A stretch of 64,000 bases of DNA, taken from the NCBI GenBank assembly GCA_037445225.1, contig JBBIKW010000001.1, positions 62,001 to 126,000 of the forward strand. The letters run 5' to 3'. Numbering within the stretch: the stretch's first letter is position 1; each line of letters starts with the position of its first letter. The stretch is from M3007 sp037445225. GTDB taxonomy: Bacteria > Bacteroidota > Bacteroidia > Chitinophagales > Saprospiraceae. Positions 35,493-44,145 of this stretch are shown here, in pieces. A model generated the notes under the pieces. The model worked only from the letters and a program-made list of their open reading frames with translations, was not told the DNA's origin and ran no database searches. Both the position numbers and the translations under genes were made by a program.

Positions 35493-37262
35493 ATGTCAGA
35501 ACTCCCTTCAGCACCGCGCTCTTCGCTTTCAGTCCTTCACCGCCTCTTAGCACTTACCAAACCCTATCGGCTCACTCTCCTGCTCACTATCGCACTGGCA
35601 TTGATAATAGCGCCCCTCGCTATTGCGCGGCCGAAGCTACTTCAGGTCATGGTAGACGACTACGTAGTTCGGGGCGATGTGAGCGGCATGGCAACCATAG
35701 CGCTCCTTATCGGAGCACTACTGCTGCTGGAGGTACTGCTGCGCTATGTCTTTTTGTATTACACCGATTGGTTAGAACAGATGATCGTGCGCAATTTGCG
35801 CATCCGCCTTTTTAATCATATCACGCGGCTCCAGCTGGCCTATTTCGACCGTACCCCGGTGGGCCAAAGCACCACGCGCACCATCAACGACATCGAAGCC
35901 ATCAACACGGTCTTTTCGGAGGGCAGCATCACCATCTTGGCCGACCTGCTGGCGCTGACGGCTGTCGTCGCCATCATGTTCCAGACGTCGTGGAAACTGG
36001 CTCTGGTGGTCTTGTCGGTCTTCCCTTTACTGTTATGGGGCAGCTATCGCTTTAAGGAGGCCGTTCGGCAAAGCTATGAGAAGGTGCGCAACCACATTGC
36101 CGCCATGAACAGCTTTCTGCAGGAACGCATCAGCGGTATGCGCACTGTACAGATTTTCAACGCCGAAGAGCAGGAAGCGCAGAAATTCCGCCAAATCAAT
36201 CGCGCCTACACCCAAGCCAATTTGCGCTCCATTTTGGCCTACGCTATTTTCTTTCCCGTTGTCGATATCATCTCTGCGCTCTCCTTAGGGCTGTTGGTAT
36301 GGTACGGTGCGCGCGGCGTGCTTTCAGAGGAAGTGACTATTGGTGCGCTGGTGGCTTTTCCTCTGTATATCAGCATGCTGTATCGACCGGTGCGCATGCT
36401 GGCCGACAAGTTCAACACGCTTCAGATGGGGCTTATCGCGGCAGAGCGCGTCTTCAACCTGCTGGAAAGCAAAAACACCACGGCCAACGAGGGCAAGCGC
36501 ATCCCAGAGCGCCTACGCGGCGAGGTGGTCTTCGACAAGGTGTGGTTTTCTTATACCGGCAAGATGGAAGAGGCCGTGCTTAAAAACGTCTCCTTCCGCG
36601 TAGCGCCAGGAGATACCCTGGCGATCGTAGGCAGCACGGGCAGCGGAAAGACCACCATCATCAGTCTGCTCAACCGCTTCTACGAGATTCAGGCTGGACA
36701 CATCCGCATCGACGACTGCGACGTGCGCGAATACGATGTCTACGCTTTGCGCCGACGAATGGCACTGGTACTGCAAGATCCCTTTCTCTTTTCCGGAACC
36801 GTCCTGGACAACATCACCCTGCGCGATGCACACATCACCGAGGTGCAAGCAATTGCGGCGGCAAAGGCCATTGGGGCGCACGAGTTTATCCTGCGGCTTC
36901 CGGGCGGCTATCGATATGCGGTTCAAGAGCGCGGACAAGCCCTCTCTATGGGGCAGCGCCAACTCATCGCTTTTGTCCGAGCGTTGGTGTTTGACCCCGA
37001 CATCCTCATCTTGGACGAAGCCACCTCATCGATCGACCCTGAGACAGAGGGGGTTATCCAATATGCCATCGAGCGGCTCATCGCGCGCCGCACCAGCATC
37101 GTCATCGCCCATCGCCTCTCGACGATCCGACACGCCCAACACATACTGGTTCTGGAACGCGGCGAAGTGCGCGAGTTTGGCCCACCCGACGCGCTCTTAG
37201 CTAAGGAAGGAGGGCGCTATCGCGAGCTGTACGAAAAGCAATTTGTCTCCTCGGCACTATAG
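35493..37262 (+). CDS. ABC exporter, fused permease and ATPase (MsbA/MdlB-like)
   Basis: 589 residues: six transmembrane helices (about 25-310) and a C-terminal nucleotide-binding domain. Walker A GSTGSGKTT near residue 385, Q-loop LQDPFLFSGTVLDN, signature LSMGQRQL (Met in place of the more usual Gly/Val), Walker B DILILDEATSSIDPETE and switch His in IVIAHRLST. The FDRTPVGQSTTRTINDIEAI coupling segment is typical of MdlB/LmrCD-like half-transporters. Substrates of such exporters range from lipids to drugs; nothing local fixes it. Only one half-transporter is present, so it probably acts as a homodimer. Confidence 0.92.
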   Translation: MSELPSAPRSSLSVLHRLLALTKPYRLTLLLTIALALIIAPLAIARPKLLQVMVDDYVVRGDVSGMATIALLIGALLLLEVLLRYVFLYYTDWLEQMIVRNLRIRLFNHITRLQLAYFDRTPVGQSTTRTINDIEAINTVFSEGSITILADLLALTAVVAIMFQTSWKLALVVLSVFPLLLWGSYRFKEAVRQSYEKVRNHIAAMNSFLQERISGMRTVQIFNAEEQEAQKFRQINRAYTQANLRSILAYAIFFPVVDIISALSLGLLVWYGARGVLSEEVTIGALVAFPLYISMLYRPVRMLADKFNTLQMGLIAAERVFNLLESKNTTANEGKRIPERLRGEVVFDKVWFSYTGKMEEAVLKNVSFRVAPGDTLAIVGSTGSGKTTIISLLNRFYEIQAGHIRIDDCDVREYDVYALRRRMALVLQDPFLFSGTVLDNITLRDAHITEVQAIAAAKAIGAHEFILRLPGGYRYAVQERGQALSMGQRQLIAFVRALVFDPDILILDEATSSIDPETEGVIQYAIERLIARRTSIVIAHRLSTIRHAQHILVLERGEVREFGPPDALLAKEGGRYRELYEKQFVSSAL

Positions 37263-37284
37263 CCACCGCTGCTATGCGGTGCGC

Positions 37285-38184
37285 TCATCCTTGTTGGCTC
37301 GCTATGCGGTTGGAAAGGATGCCGAAAAGGCAGGCCGTCCAAAACGAGTAGGAGGAATACACCAGGGCCGGCTTCACCATCTCTTCGTTGCCCAACAAGA
37401 CGCTAGCGATTAGAAAGGATAAGGTGGTGTTCTGTACGCCGCACTCAAAGGCCGCAGTGAGGCGCGAAGGATGTGGCTCGCCCACTAAACGCAGGAACAA
37501 GTAGCCGAAAAACAAGCTGCAGGCATTTTGGACTAAAGCCACCGGCGTTATGGTCAAAAAGTCGCGCCACGTTAGCCCCGCTCCGCCGTATTGCTCACCG
37601 GCAAACATCTTGATAAAGAACACGATGGCCAGCAGAGTCAGCATGATATAACGCGCCGGTCGACTCACGCGCTGGGCAAAATACGGGTAGTAATGTCGAA
37701 TGGCGACGCCGATGGCCGCTGGGACAATGGTGATAAAAAAAACTTGCCGCACCGTGTCGATAAAAGGCAAATGCAATTCGGTGCTTCGCCCTAAGAAGAA
37801 CTGCAGTGCCGCATTGACTACGAGAGGGATGGTGAAAAGGGTTAAGAAGCTGTTGGTCGCCGTAAGGGATAGAGACAAGGCCACATTGCCGCGCCACAAG
37901 TACGTAAGGAAGCCTGAAGTGGCGCCGCCGGGGCTCGCGCTTAAGATGAGAAAGCCCACCTTGAGCTCCGGTGAGATGGGCGCTAACATGTTGATGAGGA
38001 AAGCCAATATGGGGAGCCCAACCATCTGAGAGGATAGGGCCGAGAAATAAGCGCGCGGATAGCGCACAATGCGCACAAAATCGCCTACGGTAAGCGTCAA
38101 GCCCACCCCAAACATGATAAAGGCGAGCACGGCGCTAACGGCCAGGTCGATAATCTGCGTCGGGGCTAAGGCAAGCAGAAGCAT
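37285..38184 (-). CDS. Bile acid:sodium symporter (BASS) family transporter
   Basis: 299 residues from ATG 38184 (313 from a GTG at 38226). About nine to ten helices. The family signatures are VLAFIMFGVGLTLTVGDF in the first core helix, SASPGGATSGFLTYLWRGN at the first crossover, and AAFECGVQNTTLSFLIASVLLG with the ECGxQN motif of the sodium sites. Bacterial members carry organic acids such as pantoate, pyruvate or bile acids with sodium. It follows the protease gene by 57 bases (15 from the GTG), so it could be the last gene of that minus-strand unit. The link to the protease is by position only. Confidence 0.9.
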   Translation of the reverse strand: MLLLALAPTQIIDLAVSAVLAFIMFGVGLTLTVGDFVRIVRYPRAYFSALSSQMVGLPILAFLINMLAPISPELKVGFLILSASPGGATSGFLTYLWRGNVALSLSLTATNSFLTLFTIPLVVNAALQFFLGRSTELHLPFIDTVRQVFFITIVPAAIGVAIRHYYPYFAQRVSRPARYIMLTLLAIVFFIKMFAGEQYGGAGLTWRDFLTITPVALVQNACSLFFGYLFLRLVGEPHPSRLTAAFECGVQNTTLSFLIASVLLGNEEMVKPALVYSSYSFWTACLFGILSNRIASQQG

Positions 38185-38241
38185 CAGAAACGCGTCGACA
38201 AAAGTTGCAGATGTTCTTCTATACACCCCGCGGATATGAGG

Positions 38242-39327
38242 TTACTCCTCTTCCATTCGCGAAGCGCCGTACTCATCGATCAAGATATCGTCGTAATAGT
38301 CCGCTTTTTCCGAGAGTATCTGGAGAGCAGCACTGCCGCTCTCTTCTTGAAGGGTATCCGCAATAACCGTCATCGACAGGAAAATGTTTTGCTCGTGTAC
38401 GGAGAGCGCGCCCCAAGGAAGGGTATAGTTCTCGCGCAACAAATATTCGTATAAGGGAGCGATGTTTTGCCGAGGCAGTCGGCACAGCAGAGCGCTAATC
38501 GTTACGGCATTACCGTCTTCCCAGTAGCTAAGGCGGATCTTGGCGCTGCCGCGAACGATTTCCCATTGGCAGGGGCCGCTGCGACTGAGCGCTACCTGAT
38601 GGCCGGAACGCGCTATGATGTTTTCTATGAGACGAGGGACACCATTGGGCTGGTATTCCTCGATCGTTGCGGGCAGTTGGACGCGCTGCCCGCAATAGCT
38701 GCACAGGCCGCGCTCGACCGTTTGCTCCGTGACCACATTCAAGCAAGCAGAGCATCGGCAGGCATTATCCGTGCCGGCAGCTCTAAAAGCGTCCAGCGAC
38801 TCATACAAGAACATCACCGGCAGCGAAAACCCGATGTTATCGCCGTTTCGAATAATGAAGGTGTTGACCCCCAAAACGTAGCCCTCTTTGTCGATCAGGG
38901 GGCCTCCCGAGTTGCCCGGATTTAAGGCGGCGTCGATGTGCAAATAGGGAATGCCGTTCATCACCTCGCGCGCGTTGGAGATGATGCCGTCTTTAACCGA
39001 AAACTTGAGCCCAAAAGGATGTCCTATGGCAATGACTCGATCGCGCTCGCGCGCGGCGCGTTCGATGCCGAGGGCTATTGCCGGCAAAGGTGCGCTGCTC
39101 TGAGGCGCCCGCAAGAAAGCAAGATCGTACCGCTCATCGATGTACAAAATCGGCACCAACTGCCGCGGAATACGGCGCCCCTCGACGACGACACTTCGAT
39201 TCCCCTGTACAACGTGGTGGTTCGTCACAACGAGATCCCAGTCCTTTAGATAGAAACCCGTGCCGGTGCTCACCGGCGTAGCGATCTGAATGAGGACATC
39301 TCGGTAAGTATCGAGGAAATCGGACAT
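38242..39327 (-). CDS. Signal-less trypsin-like protease with zinc ribbon and YbjN-like tail
   Basis: 361 residues without signal peptide or membrane helix, so probably cytoplasmic. Residues 1-180 are an HtrA-type S1C domain: TNHHVVQ (His38), YDLAFL (Asp69) and LNPGNSGGPL (Ser140) form the triad, with GTGFYL and GHPFGLKFSVKDGIIS usual for the family. No PDZ domain follows. Instead a ribbon with CSAC and CSYC pairs (192/195, 209/212) comes next, then about 250-361 a YbjN/type-III-chaperone-like domain (LYEYLLRENYTLPWGAL, ALQILSEKADYYDDILIDE). The same tail domain is in the upstream gene, 9 bases away. A regulatory protease of internal substrates is an inference. Confidence 0.82.
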   Translation of the reverse strand: MSDFLDTYRDVLIQIATPVSTGTGFYLKDWDLVVTNHHVVQGNRSVVVEGRRIPRQLVPILYIDERYDLAFLRAPQSSAPLPAIALGIERAARERDRVIAIGHPFGLKFSVKDGIISNAREVMNGIPYLHIDAALNPGNSGGPLIDKEGYVLGVNTFIIRNGDNIGFSLPVMFLYESLDAFRAAGTDNACRCSACLNVVTEQTVERGLCSYCGQRVQLPATIEEYQPNGVPRLIENIIARSGHQVALSRSGPCQWEIVRGSAKIRLSYWEDGNAVTISALLCRLPRQNIAPLYEYLLRENYTLPWGALSVHEQNIFLSMTVIADTLQEESGSAALQILSEKADYYDDILIDEYGASRMEEE

Positions 39328-39336
39328 GGCGCAGCG

Positions 39337-40653
39337 CTATCGTTGAGAGAGATCTAAGCGGAGAATCATCTCTAAAAAACTCTTTCCAAAAAGCAGTAAG
39401 GACGAGAAGTTGAGTGCCTGGCCCGGTAGGCGCAGGCGCGGATATTGCTCTTGGTTCTTGCGAACAATCTCTTGCATAGCCGACAAGACAGCCCTCCGAT
39501 CGATCCGGCCGTCTTTTTGCAGAAGCGTAGGCAAACCCAATGTCTGAAAAAAGTGTGGCTCCGTGGCGTGCATAAAGAGTCGAAATAACTCATATATCGG
39601 CTTAGGCGGTGCGTAGTGAAACAGGATAAAGCCGACAATGTATTGGGGTACGGCCATGGCCAGCGCATCGAAGCGGTTTTCCAAGGGCCATTCCATATTC
39701 GGCAGCTCGCGCGAGATGATTTGCGTCACGTGATCAAAAGGTATCGGTTGGACGACGCTGAAAGTTGCTCTAGTGCGGTACATTTCTGCCATCACTTGCT
39801 CGCGCGAGCGGCTGAGTATTTTTTTCAGGGCGTGCTGCAGGGCCTCTATCTTAGCATGAATATTCTGGCCGTCGGAGGCGGAATAATTCTGAGAGGCGCG
39901 CTCTATTACGTCCATCACAAAACCTTCGGGGCGCACCAGATAATCGAGTCGGTATAACGTCGCAAGCAAGAGATAGGCATAAGCGCCTGGGTGTTGGTCT
40001 ACTCTCGGGTGGCTCTTGGCCATCAGGTCGAGCGCGGCGCGTATTTGTTCACATAGGAACGCGTATTTAGCCTCCTTTTCCGCTTCGGGCAAAGGTTCGC
40101 CGGTAGGGGCGGCGGGTTGGAGCGCACCGAACTCATCCAGGAGCAAGTCGTCGTGTTTATCGGCCCAATACGCCAGCTCTCGCAGCGCTCGGAGCAGGTG
40201 TTGGGGCGATGCGTCCGTAGTGGGTGTATCGAAACAGAGCGCAATAATATTGTCAGGAGAAAGCGCGAAACGACAAAACCGCAGCGCGGCATTGTGTTCC
40301 ATAAGCCGACGCATAAAACCCACGCTTAGGGTTTCGGCGCGCGCCAGAGCGCTCTCCGCGCGCACGCGCTCAGCCGAGACGCTTCCGACGATGCGCTGGG
40401 AACCTTGCTGGAGGGTAAAGGAAATACCCCCTTCTTGCGCGCGCCACTGTACATTTTGTCCATCCTCATCTGAAAGGAACAGCAGCAGCGATTGATATGC
40501 CTCTACCATACGCCCCTCTCGGTACTCGCGTAGCGCGCGCTCCCAATGGGCGCGTTGCGCCGAGGTCTTAAACACGTCGGTGTATCGCCCTAAAAGGATT
40601 TCGGGAGGATGCGCCTTTCTTTGGCTTCTGAAGATCTTCTTTAAAAAATTCAC
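39337..40653 (-). CDS. YbjN-like domain protein paired with the protease
   Basis: 438 residues, starting at GTG, with no signal or membrane helix. Residues about 65-178 (FMRRLMEHNAALRFCRFALS, ALRELAYWADKHDDLLLDEFGAL) align by eye with the tail of the downstream protease (LLRENYTLPWGALSV.., KADYYDDILIDEYGA). The remaining 250 residues are mostly helical with no recognised motif (HPRVDQHPGAYAYLLLATLYR, AMAVPQYIVGFILFHYAPPKP). It lies 9 bases upstream of the protease gene on the same strand; the two are surely one operon. It may be the partner, inhibitor or adaptor of the protease. A TACTTTTG element lies 35 bases upstream. Confidence 0.75.
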   Translation of the reverse strand: MNFLKKIFRSQRKAHPPEILLGRYTDVFKTSAQRAHWERALREYREGRMVEAYQSLLLFLSDEDGQNVQWRAQEGGISFTLQQGSQRIVGSVSAERVRAESALARAETLSVGFMRRLMEHNAALRFCRFALSPDNIIALCFDTPTTDASPQHLLRALRELAYWADKHDDLLLDEFGALQPAAPTGEPLPEAEKEAKYAFLCEQIRAALDLMAKSHPRVDQHPGAYAYLLLATLYRLDYLVRPEGFVMDVIERASQNYSASDGQNIHAKIEALQHALKKILSRSREQVMAEMYRTRATFSVVQPIPFDHVTQIISRELPNMEWPLENRFDALAMAVPQYIVGFILFHYAPPKPIYELFRLFMHATEPHFFQTLGLPTLLQKDGRIDRRAVLSAMQEIVRKNQEQYPRLRLPGQALNFSSLLLFGKSFLEMILRLDLSQR

Positions 40654-40687
40654 CGATCGATGCCTTTATATTTTCCTTTGTGGGCAG

Positions 40688-40695
40688 CAAAAGTA
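40688..40695 (-). promoter_or_regulatory. -7 element for the protease/YbjN operon
   Basis: TACTTTTG on the minus strand, exact TAnnTTTG, 35 bases before the GTG at 40653. Confidence 0.45.
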
Positions 40696-40723
40696 GGATG
40701 TTTGTTGAGAAAAGATTCGGACT

Positions 40724-41716
40724 GTGAAAACCTTTCGGACTGCTCTGCCGCCCTTTACCGCTCCCTGCCCGATAAGCCATTCCGATCGGATACTGATGGT
40801 CGGCTCGTGTTTTTCCGAACAAATTGGGGAGCGTTTGCAAGCCCACAAGTTTTCTGTGCAAATTAACCCCAGTGGCATTTTGTACAATCCGATTTCCATA
40901 GCCCGGCTCTTAGAGCGACTTTTGGATAGAGCGCGCCCCATTTCGCCCAACGACATTTTTTTTCGCCAGGGGCTTTGGCGCAGTTGGGAGCACCACAGCC
41001 GATATGCGCATCCCGACCGCGACGTATTGGAGCGGCAACTCGTGGAAAGCCATCGCGAGGCTGCGACCTTTGCCGTATCGGCCACTTGGCTATTGGTCAC
41101 CTTAGGCACCGCCGACGTCTTCATGCGGCGCTCAGATGGTGCAGTTGTGGCCAACAACCACAAGATGCCGGCGGCGTATTTTGAACAGCGGCGGCTGTCG
41201 GTCGATGAAACGGTGGGCGCCTTGTCGGCCGCTTTTGAAAAGTGGCGGGCTATTCGTCCCCATCTCCAAGTGTTGCTCACGGTCAGCCCCGTGCGCCACC
41301 TGCGCAACGGTTTTGTAGAAAACCAGCGCAGCAAGGCTGTCTTGTTGCTTGCCTGCGCACAGCTGTGCGAGACTTTCCCCTTCGTCCACTACTTTCCCGC
41401 CTACGAGCTGCTGATCGACGACCTGCGCGACTACCGTTTCTACGCCGCCGACATGGTACACCCTTCCGACACAGCGGTCGACTATATCTGGGAATATTTC
41501 GCCCAAGCGCTTTTTACGCCCCATACACAGCAACTCGTCGCGCAGATTGCGCAAATTCGCGCCGCTGCCGCTCACCGTCCCTTCCATCCGCAAACGCCGG
41601 AGCACAAGGCGTTTGCCCAACAGCAGTACGACACTATACAGCAACTGCTCCGCCAACACCCGTACCTCGACTTTTCGGAAGAAATGGCGCACTTTCGCAC
41701 TTTTCTATCGACATAA
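40724..41716 (+). CDS. GSCFA domain-containing protein
   Basis: 330 residues. The defining GSCFSEQIGERLQ motif is at residues 27-39, followed by NPSGILYNPISIARLLERL, DIFFRQGLWRSWEHHSRYAH, LLVTLGTADVFMRR, VLLTVSPVRHLRNGFVENQRS and AADMVHPSDTAVDYIWEYF. GSCFA proteins are SGNH-hydrolase relatives; the serine-like position is in the GSC motif and the HPS near residue 245 may be the catalytic His. The biochemical role is unknown. Start is GTG at 40724, chosen because it gives the family N-terminus KTFRTALPPF. It is followed 46 bases later by the SDR gene. Confidence 0.93.
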   Translation: MKTFRTALPPFTAPCPISHSDRILMVGSCFSEQIGERLQAHKFSVQINPSGILYNPISIARLLERLLDRARPISPNDIFFRQGLWRSWEHHSRYAHPDRDVLERQLVESHREAATFAVSATWLLVTLGTADVFMRRSDGAVVANNHKMPAAYFEQRRLSVDETVGALSAAFEKWRAIRPHLQVLLTVSPVRHLRNGFVENQRSKAVLLLACAQLCETFPFVHYFPAYELLIDDLRDYRFYAADMVHPSDTAVDYIWEYFAQALFTPHTQQLVAQIAQIRAAAAHRPFHPQTPEHKAFAQQQYDTIQQLLRQHPYLDFSEEMAHFRTFLST

Positions 41717-41761
41717 GGCCATCGCATCGCAAAGTCTCGAATAAAAAAGATATCAACACCT

Positions 41762-42547
41762 ATGCAGTTATCGCTAAAAGGGAAAAATGCTTTGGTGGGT
41801 GGCTCCAGCGCCGGCATCGGGCGAGCAGTCGCCTTCGAACTGGCGGCCTTGGGCGCCAACGTAACGCTGGTAGCGCGAACAGAAAGCCGCCTACAAGAGG
41901 TGGTGAGCCAACTCGACACGGCGCAAAGGCAACAGCACCAGTACGTAGTCGCCAACTTCGACGATAGCGGCGACTTGTTGGAAAAAGTATCGGCCCTGCT
42001 GGCACAACAGCCCATACACATCCTCATCAACAACACGGGCGGGCCGCCGGGCGGTCCTATCGTTGAAGCGCGCCCAGAGGATTTTTTGCGGGCATATCAC
42101 AACCACCTCATCTGCAACCACCTGTTGGCCCAAGCAGTGTTGCCGGCGATGAAGCAAACCGGATATGGACGCATCATCAACATCATCAGCACCTCGGTCA
42201 AAGAGCCCATCGAAAATCTCGGTGTCTCCAACACGACGCGCTGGGCCGTAGCCGCCTGGGCAAAGACAATGGCCGGCGAAGTCGGCCCTTGGGGCATCAC
42301 CGTCAACAACGTTTTGCCGGGATTTACTCGAACCGATCGGCTTTTCGACCTCATTGAAAAACGCGCAGCCGCGGTAGGGGCGCCTGTGGCGGAAGTGGAA
42401 GCGCTTTTTCGCAGCCAAGTCCCCTTAGGCCGCTTTGCCGAGCCCGAAGAGGTGGCCGCAGCAGTGGCCTTCTTAGCCAGCCCAGCCGCCGCCTACATCA
42501 ACGGCATTAACCTACCGGTCGATGGCGGGCGCACCAAAAGCCTGTAA
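41762..42547 (+). CDS. SDR-family oxidoreductase lacking the canonical YxxxK pair
   Basis: 261 residues of the short-chain dehydrogenase fold. NAD(P)-binding GGSSAGIGRAVAFELAALGA, INNTGGPPGGPI (NNAG-like) and IINIISTSVKEPI (catalytic-strand Ser) are present, and the tail has PLGRFAEPEEVAAAVAFLAS and YINGINLPVDGGRT. Where the Tyr-x3-Lys pair normally lies there is LGVSNTTRWAVAAWAKTMA, so Tyr is replaced by Ser and Lys by Arg. A subgroup of SDR proteins shares this change; activity is uncertain. It resembles 3-oxoacyl-ACP reductases overall. The start ATG directly precedes the first strand. Confidence 0.88.
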   Translation: MQLSLKGKNALVGGSSAGIGRAVAFELAALGANVTLVARTESRLQEVVSQLDTAQRQQHQYVVANFDDSGDLLEKVSALLAQQPIHILINNTGGPPGGPIVEARPEDFLRAYHNHLICNHLLAQAVLPAMKQTGYGRIINIISTSVKEPIENLGVSNTTRWAVAAWAKTMAGEVGPWGITVNNVLPGFTRTDRLFDLIEKRAAAVGAPVAEVEALFRSQVPLGRFAEPEEVAAAVAFLASPAAAYINGINLPVDGGRTKSL

Positions 42548-42700
42548 ATCGACTAAAAAGCCTTTTAAGGCCACGAATTACAAGAATTGGCATTTTTTTA
42601 GGTATCGTTAACACTAAAGAACGCGGTTTAGAAGTTTCTTATTAACACGCGTTGCGTCTTAACGTCGATTTTGCCACCACGCCTTAATCTGCGAACGACT

Positions 42701-43090
42701 ATGAAAAACCTCATTTTGGTGCTCTTCTTGTTCCCCACAGCCGCTGCAATCGCCCAGAGCCATGCGGTGCTTGAAACCGTTACCCAAGCACTGGGGGCAG
42801 GCGACGTTGAGCGAATGGCTCAATATCTGTCCGATAACGTAGACCTATCTTTGGAGACTCAAGAGCAGACGTGTTCCAAAGGAAAGACTGTAGAAACCTT
42901 GCGCCACTTTTTCAACAACCATCGTCCGCGCGCATTTCAACAGGTGCACCGCGGCACGAGCCGAGGCGGAAATGACCAATATGCCATCGGCAACTTGGTG
43001 ACGGCAAACGGCACTTTTCGCGTATATGTCTACCTAAAGGTGAGTGGCAGCTCCGCCGTAGTGCAAGAGCTGCGGTTCGACCGCGATTAA
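42701..43090 (+). CDS. DUF4783 family exported protein
   Basis: 129 residues from ATG 42701, which gives a signal peptide (MKNLILVLFLFPTAAAIAQS). The mature domain is NTF2-like: VTQALGAGDVERMAQYLSDN, VDLSLETQEQTCSKGKTVE, a helix TLRHFFNNHRPRAFQQVHRG, then DQYAIGNLVTANGTFRVYVYL. This matches DUF4783, a small periplasmic family of Bacteroidota with unknown function. An in-frame start ten codons upstream lacks signal character. It precedes the SurA-N-like lipoprotein gene, but a promoter element and hairpin separate them. Confidence 0.85.
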   Translation: MKNLILVLFLFPTAAAIAQSHAVLETVTQALGAGDVERMAQYLSDNVDLSLETQEQTCSKGKTVETLRHFFNNHRPRAFQQVHRGTSRGGNDQYAIGNLVTANGTFRVYVYLKVSGSSAVVQELRFDRD

Positions 43091-43133
43091 GCCCATTGGA
43101 AAAAGAAGGCCGCGCCTTTTAAAAGTTTCCGCC

Positions 43134-43141
43134 TAATTTTG
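43134..43141 (+). promoter_or_regulatory. -7 element upstream of the SurA-N-like lipoprotein gene
   Basis: TAATTTTG, exact TAnnTTTG, just before the long hairpin at 43144-43183. Predicted transcription start is about 43148. Confidence 0.5.
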
Positions 43142-43143
43142 CC

Positions 43144-43183
43144 GCGATTCCGGGTATCTTACAGTATCGATGCCCGGAATCGC
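43144..43183 (+). promoter_or_regulatory. 11-base-pair leader hairpin at the OMP-chaperone operon
   Basis: GCGATTCCGGG (43144-43154) pairs perfectly with CCCGGAATCGC (43173-43183), loop 18 bases. An ATG at 43170 lies in the loop, touching the 3' arm; the likely start at 43194 lies 10 bases beyond the stem. It may control translation or protect the 5' end of the message. Confidence 0.6.
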
Positions 43184-43193
43184 TGTTTTGACC

Positions 43194-44045
43194 ATGCACC
43201 TCTTCTGCCTGGCTATTTTCACACTCCTCACCATAGGGTTGAGCGGCTGCGGCGCTCCAGATGTCCACAGCCGAGAAGGCGATGTGCTGTTGGCCAAAGT
43301 ATACAACAAAAGCCTGTACCTATCTGAACTAAAGGGAGTGGTCCCTCCCGGCACTTCGCCTAACGACAGCGCCTTGTTGGCGCGCGCTTACATTCAGCGT
43401 TGGGTTCTCGACCAATTGCTCATGTACGAAGCGGAGCGGAACATCCCCAAGGATCTCAATATCGACCAGCTGGTACGCGACTATCGAGCCAGCCTAGTGC
43501 GATTCAACTTTGAAGAGCAGATCATTGCCGAACAGCTCGACAGCACCATCTCCGAGGCAGAGCTGCGCACCTTCTACGAAGAGAACAAAGACCAGTTTCA
43601 GCTGGAAAGCACTATCTTGAAATGCCAGCTGATTGTCATTCCCTCTAAAGCGCCGCAGAACGAGTTCAATCGATTGTGGTACAGCAAGCGGCCCCAAGAT
43701 GAAGCGCGCCTGCGCAGTCTGTGCAAGCAATGGGCCAGGCACGCGCTATTAGACACCGACCAATGGCATCGCTTAGAGGAGGTGGCGGCTTTGCTGCCGC
43801 GCGGAACACTCTCTTCCGAAAACGTTGTATCCGGCCGAGAAGGGACGCTCAGCGAAGGCGATAGCCGATACTACTACCGCGTGTTAGAGGTCGTCCGCGG
43901 CAAGCAGACTGCCCCTTTTGAGTATGTGCGCGATCAAGCGCGCGCCATCATCCTCCATAAGCGCAAGCAAGACCTGATCGAGCGCTGGAAAGAGGAGCTT
44001 TACCAGAAGGAACTACGGCGCCAAAACGTATGGATAAATCGATAA
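43194..44045 (+). CDS. SurA-N-like lipoprotein, putative periplasmic chaperone
   Basis: 283 residues from ATG 43194 (291 from 43170). Lipoprotein signal with lipobox GLSGC. The mature part resembles the N-terminal chaperone half of SurA/PrsA: VLLAKVYNKSLYLSELKGVV (a strand then helix), then AYIQRWVLDQLLMYEAERNI, DLNIDQLVRDYRASLVRFNF and EAELRTFYEENKDQFQ. No parvulin isomerase domain is seen. The C-terminal helix RAIILHKRKQDLIERWKEEL fits the SurA C-helix. It heads a SurA-type isomerase gene and bamA, so it probably helps escort outer membrane proteins. I prefer the later ATG because it places the leader hairpin in the untranslated region. Confidence 0.8.
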   Translation: MHLFCLAIFTLLTIGLSGCGAPDVHSREGDVLLAKVYNKSLYLSELKGVVPPGTSPNDSALLARAYIQRWVLDQLLMYEAERNIPKDLNIDQLVRDYRASLVRFNFEEQIIAEQLDSTISEAELRTFYEENKDQFQLESTILKCQLIVIPSKAPQNEFNRLWYSKRPQDEARLRSLCKQWARHALLDTDQWHRLEEVAALLPRGTLSSENVVSGREGTLSEGDSRYYYRVLEVVRGKQTAPFEYVRDQARAIILHKRKQDLIERWKEELYQKELRRQNVWINR

Positions 44046-44145
44046 CGCGGAAGAAAATCCACTTGCTCTGGACAACCCAACAGAGCAGAGGAACACCCAG
44101 GCTAAGCGAGATGAGCTGCTCCGGAACACCGAGAAAAAGATACCT

